Shown: positions 55,806 through 64,000 of the stretch, piece after piece | Layout: every line of letters starts with the position of its first letter | How positions within the stretch are numbered: position 1 is the stretch's first letter | Assembly: GCF_002288925.2 (NCBI RefSeq) | Contig: NW_022098076.1 | Span: forward strand, 69,881,004-69,945,003 | Reading direction: 5' to 3' | DNA from: Delphinapterus leucas | Lineage: Eukaryota; Chordata; Mammalia; Artiodactyla; Monodontidae | DNA length: 64,000 nucleotides | Notes under the pieces: generated by a model | Told to the model about the DNA's origin: nothing | The model's database searches: none | What the model saw: only the letters and a program-made list of their open reading frames with translations | Made by a program: the position numbers and the translations under genes

Positions 55806-58184
55806 AGGACCTCACACTCTCTTTATCCAGACAGACCAGCAACTCCCTGTTTTCCACTCCACGCCTCACATGAGATGTCAGTGTTAAATGGCACCTCCAA
55901 TTCGTGACACATTTTGGGATTCTGCATCCAAAATAGACTTATCTCTTACTGGAGTCCTTCTTGCAGCCAGCTTCCACCTCTGCAAACTTCCATCCACTTT
56001 CTTGCATTCAAAAATTAATTCCCATCTCTTATCTGATCTTATTGACTCATTTTGAAGGATTTCTACCTTTTTCCCGATTTACTAGCATTTTAATGGTGTC
56101 TTGAGAAAGAGGAGAGACCTAAGTATTGAATCCACCGTGTTTAACCGGACACATTTCCTCTTCTAGGTGTCTCTTTGAATTTCTCATTATCTTTGGAGGG
56201 ACATTGCTACATGTCCTGCTTTGCCAGCTCCCCAGCTTCCACTAGAGAGCGCTATTGCCACCTATCTAAGAAAATTGTATGCTGCACCTTCAATCCTCAT
56301 ATTTCTCAGAGAGGCCAACTCACCTGTTCACATCTTTAGTCATTTCTAGTGTTGTGGGGAGGAAGAACATTCCATGTTATTCTAGAAGCATCCTTTTCTC
56401 CTTGTACCTCCATTCCACCTCCCTAGATCTGTCAATACCCTCTCTTTTCAGAGCTCTCCTTCACAAATCATTCTCATATTCCGCCTCGTGAGAGGTCTTC
56501 CAAACTTTCCACATATAGCTCCCTGTTACAACCAGTTTAAGGGAGAAATAATAAAAATTCCCGAAGATTTAGGAAGGGAATTAGAATTTTTTAAAAAGAG
56601 GAATCTTTTTAAACAGTGCTAGAAACCATTCTTTTCTATCTTAAAAGAATTCCTGTAAAGATGAAAACTTAAAAGGGCCTAGAGTTCTTGTTGACTTTTT
56701 AAATAAAAACAATGAAATATGTGGTCAAAAAATTCATAGAACTGAAAGTTAGAACATGAAATTGGGAAGCTTTCCATCACTCCCATAAACCTCTGCCCCA
56801 AGATTAACTACTATTAATTAAATGTTAATATTTTGTTCCTCATATATTCATGAATACAGAACTGTTTTGTTAAATAAAAGGAATTGTACTACTAACTCTG
56901 CTTTGCAACTTCTTTTTTCATTTAATATAATGTGAAAGTGTAGCAATAACTCAAACTTGCATGTTCAACTTGATAACTATGGAAATGTCTACAGGGAGTA
57001 AATAGGGAATACTTGACCATCATGAAGAAATGCACAATATCCAACCAATATTATTTTATCTTTGAAAAATCTGAAAGCGGCTCTAAAAAGAAAACTTTTG
57101 CAAAAACTTATAAACTTCTTCTGTCTCAAGTTATTTCTCAGTGTTGGTTTAATTATAATTTTAATTACATTTTTCTTACTTTGTTTCAGTGTTAACAGTA
57201 ATGGAAAATTCATATGGATTACTGATGCTACCTCTAGAGAGATACCTGAATTCAGCTCAAAACAAAGGCACCCTGATCTGTAAACACTTTAATAAACTCA
57301 CTGAAGCTTAATGACTTCAATTGTTTTCATCATCACATATGTCCCTAAAACCACTCTAATTACATATGTTTCACCATAGTAACAAAAATATTTTTACTTC
57401 AAGATTTTGAAGCTTTGCCAGTGTCAAAAATAAGAGCGAGCTAAACCCAATCTACATGCTTAACTATATTTTCAAAGATTTGAAATTCTGGTTTGTATTT
57501 AGAAGTTCATTATAACTTTATGTCATGTGTATATAGTTATATATATGTATGAGTATATTATACATATATTTATATTCCATATAACATTTACACACACACA
57601 CACACACTTTCTGGTTCTTGGAAAAATGGAAATGAAGGTCACTGGAGAGCTGAGTTGACTTTTTTTTTTTAGAGCCTCAAATTATCTTTTTAAGTATCGT
57701 CTTTTTAGATATAATCATACAATCCTTTGATTTAAAAAAAATTGACACATTATGGAAATTTTAAAAATTAAATATAGTTTGTTAAATTAGTGATTTTCAG
57801 AGCAGGTCTGTGCAAAGCCTGAGGAGCAGATGCCAACCAGAGGTCTGATGGTGGTGGGTGTGGGGACCAACTTTTGTCCTGTTATTGAATGTTTAAACAT
57901 ATAGCCACTTCATACAGAAGAATCTGTTAGGCCTGGTTAGCTGGGATGTCGCCAGGTATATAACGAGGGAGTTTGGATTTTAACAGATGATCCCAAGCCA
58001 CCTACCCACCCCCCTTTCACTTAGAGTTGTAAAGAAATGTGTCACAGGTATTAGACCTGGGAGATGCAGAAGAAAGACTTTCTCCTCAAGAGTCCACACT
58101 GGATTTTGCTCATCTGGAAACAAAAGGGGATATGATCACATTATAGAAACTAAACATCTCAGAGGATAAATAACTAAAACTATG
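55806..58184. other. Unassigned sequence
   Basis: No supported gene. It includes a CTCF-like motif at 56239-56254 and AT-rich low complexity with a (CA)n run near 57590-57606. Overlapping frames of 60-74 codons near 56989-57283 lack features. Confidence 0.35.
56239..56253 (+). promoter_or_regulatory. Candidate CTCF-binding motif
   Basis: CCACTAGAGAGCGCT fits the CTCF core CCASYAGRKGGCRSY except for A in place of G at the tenth position. The next base, A at 56254, matches the frequent ...GCGCTA continuation. It sits in unassigned, less AT-rich sequence. Motif match only. Confidence 0.4.
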
Positions 58185-58475
58185 TGACAGTTCAATCCAG
58201 TCAAATATTTCTTGAAAACCTATACTGTGTCCAGAACAGGGCTAAACTACAGGTTGACTAAAGGAAGCAGTGCTCTTCTGTACTTTAAAATCTGAGCTAG
58301 TTGCAGAAATTTGTTAAAACATGAATCAACTAGAGAACAAAAATCATTAAATTTTGAGTATTAGAATTGCAAATTGTTGATTTCTACCAATAGGCCATTG
58401 CTGTGCTTGTTATAAAACAAAGAGCAAAAAGAGCAAAAATGGACATGATGTCTCTACCTTCATGGAATTGATAGT
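58185..58475 (-). repeat. L2 LINE 3' end, antisense
   Basis: 'TCAAATATTTCTTGAAAACC', 'TATACTGTGTCCAGAACAGG' is the reversed L2 tail (caaatatttattgagcacctactatgtgcc.ggca). Near the right, 'GTCTCTACCTTCATGGAATT', 'GATAGTC' fits 'tccctgccctcatggagcttacagtc'. The middle is poorly matched. Confidence 0.5.
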
Positions 58476-58479
58476 CTTA

Positions 58480-58610
58480 TTCTCCCTCATCGCCTCTGTT
58501 TCTCCACTCCAGAGCTTAGCCATCCTAACTCCTGTGGTTTCCCTCCTGGACTCTCCCCACAACCCCCAATCTGTCCCCCTTCTTATGCAGAGCAATCACT
58601 CTAAAGTCCT
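58480..58610 (+). repeat. L2 LINE ORF2 fragment, sense
   Basis: 'CCATCCTAACTCCTGTGG', 'TTTCCCTCC', 'CAACCCCCAATCTGTCCCCC', 'AGAGCAATCACTCTAAAG' resembles sense L2 (cctcctaactggtctccctgc...cccctacaatccattctcc.cacagcagcc.agtgatc). It is short, diverged, and opposite in strand to the L2 just upstream. Confidence 0.45.
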
Positions 58611-59914
58611 GGGTGGCAGTCATCAGGGAAGTCCTCACTCAGCTTTGCAGGCACAGAAGTGACCTGCAATAAATAGGGATTTTCCTCATTCTCTCTTTTC
58701 TCTCTTTAAACTCCTCATCTGTGTTGTGTATATACGACGGACACATCCCAACATACTTCTGAAAGTGGATCCCTGCTACTGGACCATTGGTTGACAGTTA
58801 CGTGCATACAGGTAGGGATTATGAGATATGAACCTGCTTTTTTCAGGAATAAGTCTATAGGGATAATAGAAAAATTTGATAACTTTAAAATTCCCAAAGA
58901 ATGATAACATGGAAATTGAGCAGTTGTGGTTATAAGAAGGCTGTAGCCATAACTAAGTTTCGAACTATGTTGGAATACTACATATTAATAAGGTACGGAT
59001 AAAAGTTTAGGAAAGAAATACCTTCCTCGTTGCTAAATACGTAGGAGTGATATGCCTTGATTTTCACTTGTGCTGTGACTGCGTTGTTTCTGGTTGGTGC
59101 TGTGTTTGCAATGAGATCAGCTATGATTAATTAACTCCATTAGGAAACTCAAGTATGAAATATTTCAAATCAACTCAAAGTGCATATTTGAAAATTATAA
59201 ATGGTTTTAAACTTTTAAGCCAATCCATCATCTTCTCCAGAACTATGTTTTCCCCAGTATTAACGTTGTCTCCAATTATGCACATTTTTGCACATGACTG
59301 TTAACTACAGGTTTCACAGGGAAAAGTCTCAGGCTCAAATTTGCAGTTTTAAGATAATTTATCCATCATTTCTTTTTATAGCAGAGTTATGAGAATAAAT
59401 GCACACAACTTCCTCTCTGTGGCTTTGGTACTGCCATTCTTTCTAGTTTCTCTCATTTCTAAGATCTGCCTTTCAGATTTTCTCTAAGAAACCATGCTTC
59501 AGGAAGCATAGGTGAAGCCCTAGCTGCCTCACCTTGCGATTCATCACTGCACTTGCACGCAGTTCACACTCCCTCTTTGCTGTTCCCAGTTAATGATGAG
59601 CATGGCAGGGGTGTTAGTCCCCACCCTTTCCTGCCTGCTCAGGACTCATCCAAAAGATGTCTTTGTTCAGGGACTTCCCATTGGTTTGGTCAAAATTTTT
59701 TGAGAAGTGAATTGCATGTGACGTTTTTCCTACCCAATCCTTCCATCTCTTTCACAGGTATCAGATCCACATCTAATTGTATAATTTCTCCCCTCTTTCT
59801 CCTTTACACTCTTCCATTTATCCTTTGCAGGTGATTTCCCCACTAAATCTCTTGCACATCTAATTCAGTCTGCTTCTTGGAAAACCTAAACTAACATTTT
59901 CTTTTTTAGAGTTT
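58611..59914. other. Unassigned sequence
   Basis: No supported gene. The 93-codon plus frame at 59553-59834 has no domain I recognise. The end near 59860-59895, 'CAGTCTGCTTCTTGGAAAAC', 'CTAAACTAACA', hints at an old MaLR-type LTR terminus but is too short to call. Confidence 0.35.
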
Positions 59915-60140
59915 TTTTTTTCAATTGCCCCTTAAATGTTAAAGTTTCCCATGGTTCCATCCTCCACTCTTTTTACTTCATACCATAACTCACTTTAATT
60001 ACTTCCTTATATACAACATAGTATCCATTTATTAATAGGTGCCAAATATTTATCTTAGGCACAAATCACTTTCTGGGCAACTGGAAACTATTACACATTA
60101 GACATCTTCATTTGAAAGACCTACAGGCAACACAGAATCA
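59915..60140 (+). repeat. L2 LINE ORF2 (RT) fragment, sense
   Basis: 'CATACCATAACTCACTTTAA', 'CTTCCTTATATACAACATAG', 'AAATATTTATCTTAGGCACA', 'GGGCAACTGGAAACTATTAC', 'AGACATCTTCATTTGAAAG', 'CCTACAGGCAAC' follow sense L2 around the YADD region (ttcaattaccatctatatgctgatgac...tctatatctcc.gcccagacctct...tactggacatctcc). It is strongly decayed. Confidence 0.5.
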
Positions 60141-61086
60141 GGCGAAATCTGAATGCAGCAGAATGGAGGAGGGGTGCTGTTCTGAGAAGCAAAATTCTGT
60201 AACTTGAAAGGCAAGATCCCTTTTCCTGACTACTGCTTGGCTTCAATAACTCTGGTTGGGAGTCAGGAATAAAATTAACACTTTTCCCTCTTCCTTAAGA
60301 TAAGAAATTGAAAAAAATCTAACGAGGTGAAACTGAGCAGCCCATAAGAAAAAATATGTAGACAGTGATTTTGGAGGGCACTCTAATAACACAACTGAGT
60401 TCCTGCTGGATCAGATCTTCCAGCAAAGCCTATCAATGGACAACTCCTGCCATGAACTCAAGGCTTCCATGTCATTTTTTTATGGTTTGTTTTAAAAAGG
60501 AATGAACAGCCAAAAAATTGTCAACTCCTAAGTGTAAGAATAGAATAAAAACATTTTTCCATAAACTAGGTTCAAGGTGTTTAACTTGCATTCATCTTTT
60601 ATCAGGGAGGACAGAGAAGGGGGAAAGGAGTTAATAAAGAGAAAAAATACAGTGGATACAGGAGAAATGAGACCCACAGGAGAGACAAGGGAAAACCCAG
60701 AAGGAGAGCTCTGCCTAAGACTCAGAGAACAATAATCCCACTAGGGGCACAAAGGGCTCCTGGAAGGAACCCTCACTGGGTAAAGATAAGAACAGAGGTT
60801 GATGTACATGACCAAACAAAAAATAGAGTTTAGAGTAATTATACAATTCTCTTAGATGGTTTGGGAAGAATAAGAATACCTGATGGAATTCAGGAAATGA
60901 CAATAATTAGCTCTAGGATTATTTTTTTTTAAAGGAAATATTATCATAGAACATAGCCTAGAAGAGAACTATGTGAATATAATCACAATAAGATAAAAGT
61001 GGAATATTGATTTAACAAAAAATTGTGATATTAAAAATTAAAAGATTCATGAAAGTATATTAACCTCATTAAAAATACTTATACAA
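60141..61086. other. Unassigned sequence
   Basis: No supported feature. Confidence 0.35.
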
Positions 61087-61570
61087 GTATCTTCAAAGGA
61101 TTATTACTCAGCCATAAAAAGGAATGAAACTGGGTCATTTGCAGAGGCATGGATGGACCTAGAGACTGTCATACAGAGTGAATTAAGTCAGAGAGAGAAA
61201 AACAAATAATATATATTAACAGATATATGTGGAAGCTAGAAAAATGGTACAGATGAACCGGTTTGCAGGACAGAAATAGAGACACAGATGTAGAGAACAA
61301 ACGTATGGACACCAAGGGGGAAAGGGGGTGGGGTGGTGTAGGATGAATTGAGAGGTTGGGATTGACATATTACACTACTATGTGTAAACAAGATAACTAA
61401 TGAGAACCTACAGTATAGCTCAGGGAGCTCTACTCGGTGCTCTGTGCTGACCTAAATGGGAAGGAAATCCAAACAAAAGGGGATATATGTATACTTATAG
61501 CTGATTCACTTTGCTGTACAGCAGAAACTGACACAGCAGTGTAAAGCAATTATACTTCTATATATATATA
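61087..61570 (+). mobile_element. 5'-truncated L1: end of ORF2 and 3' UTR, sense
   Basis: 'GGATTATTACTCAGCCATAA', 'AAAGGAATGAAACTGGG', 'CATGGATGGACCTAGAGAC', 'GAATTAAGTCAGAGAGAG' is the C-terminal end of ORF2. 'TGCTGACCTAAATGGGAAGG', 'TTGCTGTACAGCAGAAACTG', 'AGTGTAAAGCAATTATACTT' is the cetartiodactyl L1 3' UTR end. The tail is a TA-rich run instead of pure A. It is well preserved, so relatively young. Confidence 0.88.
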
Positions 61571-61635
61571 TTTAAAACATATATATACATAATTCAATTA
61601 TCTTAAGACAAAAGGAAGATGGCTGTTCACTAGGG

Positions 61636-61809
61636 CAGAGGTTCTCAAACATTAGTGGGGATCAGACTCATCCAGAGGGTCTGTTAAAATGGGAATTACT
61701 GGATCTCATCCTCAATAGTCCTGGGGTGTGACCGAAGAATATGCATTTCTAATAGGTTCCCGGGTGATGCTGCTGCCATGGTCTGGGACCCACGCTTTGA
61801 CAAACACTG
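61636..61809. mobile_element. MER5A-like hAT-Charlie element, nearly full length
   Basis: It starts CAGAGGTTCTCAAAC, continues 'GATCAGACTCATCCAGAGGG', 'TCTGTTAAAATGGG', 'ATGCATTTCTAATAGGTTCC', 'CGGGTGATGCTGCTGCC', 'GGGACCCACGCTTTGACAAA', and ends CACTG. It matches MER5A (cagtggttctcaaac...agaatcacctggagggcttgttaaaa...gcatttctaacaagttcccaggtgatgctg...ccacactttgagaaccactg). No clear 8-bp target duplication was seen. Confidence 0.85.
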
Positions 61810-62094
61810 CTAAAGGCTACTTCACTTGCTGTGCTAGATTGACTGAAGCATCCCTTGTAGCAGGGCTTACTTTTAATAGATGTTTAACAAAGATGCTTGG
61901 GATATGACAAACATTCTTAAAATGCAGTAATCAAAGCCTTACTTCCTCCTCCCTTGCCCCATATTTGCTCACTCATTTTATTCCCTTGCTATCTCCTAAG
62001 GGAAAATAATTCTTGCCTGATAAATAAAAAGAGATCAGTTAATCTACGTTGTAAAAAGTGACTCTGGGGAAAGACCATAGAGAAGTAGTAGTTG

Positions 62095-63018
62095 GTTATA
62101 TATATATATCATTAGAGAAATGCAAATCAAAACTACAATGAGATATCACCTCACACCGGTCAGAATGGCCATCATTAAAAAAATCTAGAAACAATAAATG
62201 CTGGAGAGGGTGTGTAGAAAAGGGAACACCCTTGCACTGCTGGTGGGAATGTAAATTGATACAGCCACTATGGAGAACAGTATGGAGGTTCCTTAAAAAA
62301 CTACAAATAGAACTACCATACAACCCAGCAATCCCACTACTGGGCATATACCCCGAGTAAACCATAACTCAAAAAGAGTCATGTACCACAATGTTCATTG
62401 CAGCTCTATTTACAATAGCCAGGACATGGAAGCAACCTAAGTGTCCATTGACAGATGAATGCATAAAGAAGATGTGACACATATGTACAATGGAATATTA
62501 GCCATAAAAAACACAAAACTGAGTTATTTGTAGTGAGGTGGATGGACCTAGAGTCTTTCATACAGAGTGAAGTAAGTCAGAAAGAGAAAAACAAATACTG
62601 TCTGCTAACACATATATATATGGAATCTAAGAAAACAAACAAACAAACAAAAATGGTCATGAAGAACCTAGGGGTAAGACGGGAATAAAGACACAGACCT
62701 ACTAGAGAATGGACTTGAGGACATGGAGAGGGGGAAGGGTAAGCTGGGACGAAGTGAGAGAGTGGCATGGACATATATACACTACAAATGTAAAATAGAT
62801 AGCTAGTGGGAAGCAGCCGCATAGCACAGGGAGATACGCTCGGTGCTTTGTGACCACCTAGAGGGGTGGGATAGGGAGGGTGGGAGGGAGGGAGATGCAA
62901 GAGGGAGGGGATATGGGGACATATGTATATGTATAACTGATTCACTTTGTTATAAAGCAGAAATTAACACACCATTGTAAAGTAATTATACTCCAATAAA
63001 GATGTTACAAATATATAT
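62095..63018 (+). mobile_element. 5'-truncated L1: ORF2 C-terminal domain and 3' UTR, sense
   Basis: It starts in a TA run, then 'ATCATTAGAGAAATGCAAAT', 'CAAAACTACAATGAGATATC', 'ACTGCTGGTGGGAATGTAAA', 'CAGCAATCCCACTACTGGGC', 'TTGCAGCTCTATTTACAATA', 'GGACCTAGAGTCTTTCATAC'. The 3' UTR ends 'GATTCACTTTGTTATAAAGC', 'ACTCCAATAAAGATG', 'TTACAAATATATATATATAT'. The left flank and right end both carry TA runs, so the target duplication may be TA-rich. An AATAAA lies in CCAATAAAG. It is well preserved, but ORF2 is interrupted. Confidence 0.92.
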
Positions 63019-64000
63019 ATATATATGTAATTTAAAATGTGTCAGATAAGTGAATGTGTTTGTTAATTTTGACTCCTCATGTAGATTCCTCACTTGGGAA
63101 AAGACAAGTACATGGAGAAGTGCTGTCTTCCTGAATCATCCAACAGATGATGAAAGTAAAGAACATAGAATTTTGAAGCTGAAACAGTAGCCTTTTTTTC
63201 CCCCAAGAATTAAGTTTTAACTATTATCTAAGGGTAAGAAGTCAGAAATGAGTATGGAATCAGGAAAGAAGGGCTTTGTGTGAATTGATCTCTGCTTGAT
63301 TCCCAAGCCCACAGGAGCAGTCTTGGAACATTCAGCCAGATGCAAGTAGAATTAACCTATATTCATCTCTGTGCTCCAAGGGGGAATATATCATCTTTAA
63401 GTACCCAAAATAAAAATCACTGAAATAATAAATGTAGGCAATCCTACCAAAGTATGCTAATTCTTAATAGTAACACTTATCAGTCAAATCATTTCCTACT
63501 TAGGTGCTCTTTTTCAATAATGCATTTTGTTGCTACCAGTATTCTGCACATAAAACTGTAATGTAGCATTTGGGGGAGGAGGCAGGGGGATTGCTTCCAT
63601 CATAAGCCATCATGTTTTTCTAGTGTTTTCGCTACTTTTCCAAAGCACTTTCACATCTGTTATACCTATAGTTTTACTTTCAGTGCCGAGAAGAAATACT
63701 TTGTTTTGGTTTCTTGGGGAATCCTTGACTTACTGTATTTCCTAAAAGTAGTGCAAGTTTATTGAGGGATAAGTCTCCAGTCCATCTTCGATCTAATTAT
63801 TTAAGTACACACTTCAAGGTTAATCTCCTCTAGCACTTAGCTCTCCCTAGAGACACCTACAGAAGCTAGGAAACAAGATGGTCCAAATTCCTTCACTACG
63901 CAGTTGTGAACAAATCAGCAACCTTCTTCTCCTACTTGAGCAAATACTAAAAAGAGTAGAGGCTAAACATGAATCCCATTTCATGTGGAGATGATTCAAA
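63019..64000. other. Unassigned sequence, possible MIR/L2 scrap
   Basis: No supported gene. 'CCAAAGCACTTTCACATCTG', 'TTATACC' near 63640-63666 resembles a reversed MIR word but is too short to call. Confidence 0.35.

Noticed and set aside
62096..62945. Minus-strand frames of 89 and 122 codons
   Set aside because: They are antisense to the L1 ORF2 end and 3' UTR. The gene-like sequence there is L1 on the plus strand.

Overview
This window reads as AT-rich nuclear DNA of a cetartiodactyl mammal, most likely a cetacean (whale or dolphin). The main evidence is eight tRNA-Glu-derived SINEs of the CHR type, which occur in cetaceans, hippos and ruminants. They sit beside cetartiodactyl-type L1 3' ends and an ERV LTR of a kind I know from the same order. 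No ruminant Bov-tA, BovB or ART2A elements and no pig PRE-1 elements were seen. This placement rests on recognising repeat families by eye, not on a database search.

I found no host protein-coding gene, exon series, functional tRNA or rRNA gene, or CRISPR array. All open frames are short. Most of the longer ones fall inside repeats: frames across SINEs, a (CA)n tract, a 33-bp minisatellite and decayed L1 or L2 coding sequence. The window is best read as intergenic 'gene desert' or the interior of a very large intron.

Layout. 0-6.4 kb: ancient L2 and MIR fragments, including a three-layer nest (L1 inside MIR inside L2). 6.4-9.2 kb: unassigned sequence. 9.2-13.2 kb: an old MaLR-like LTR, an expanded CHR SINE, and a nearly complete ORF1-only HAL1 element split by a solo ERV LTR with a 4-bp target duplication. 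13.2-15.9 kb: the longest stretch of moderately complex, non-repeat sequence. 15.9-22.9 kb: an L2 fragment, then two old antisense L1 copies covering the same ORF2-to-ORF1 interval; the second carries an insert with a perfect 41-bp inverted repeat and a hAT element with a rearranged edge. 22.9-37 kb: mostly unassigned, with scattered old repeats. 37-44.8 kb: sense L1 remnants, a MaLR-like LTR, a repeat with a perfect 61-bp tandem duplication, MIRs, a short SINE and a second solo ERV LTR. 44.9-48 kb: SINEs and an L2 carrying a 3 x 33-bp minisatellite. 48-57 kb: a large LTR split by an L1 3' end, hAT fragments and two SINEs. 57-64 kb: L2 fragments and two 5'-truncated L1 3' ends.

The parts do not form a pathway. 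The window is a stratified record of retrotransposition: L2 and MIR are oldest, then HAL1, MaLR, hAT and old L1, then ERV LTRs, CHR SINEs and younger L1 tails, with a few later local duplications. The best leads for a second look are the 20.3-kb hairpin, the local duplications near 21.7, 40.3 and 45.9 kb, the HAL1/LTR composite, and CTCF-like motifs near 9.05 and 56.24 kb. I see no evidence for a new biological system.
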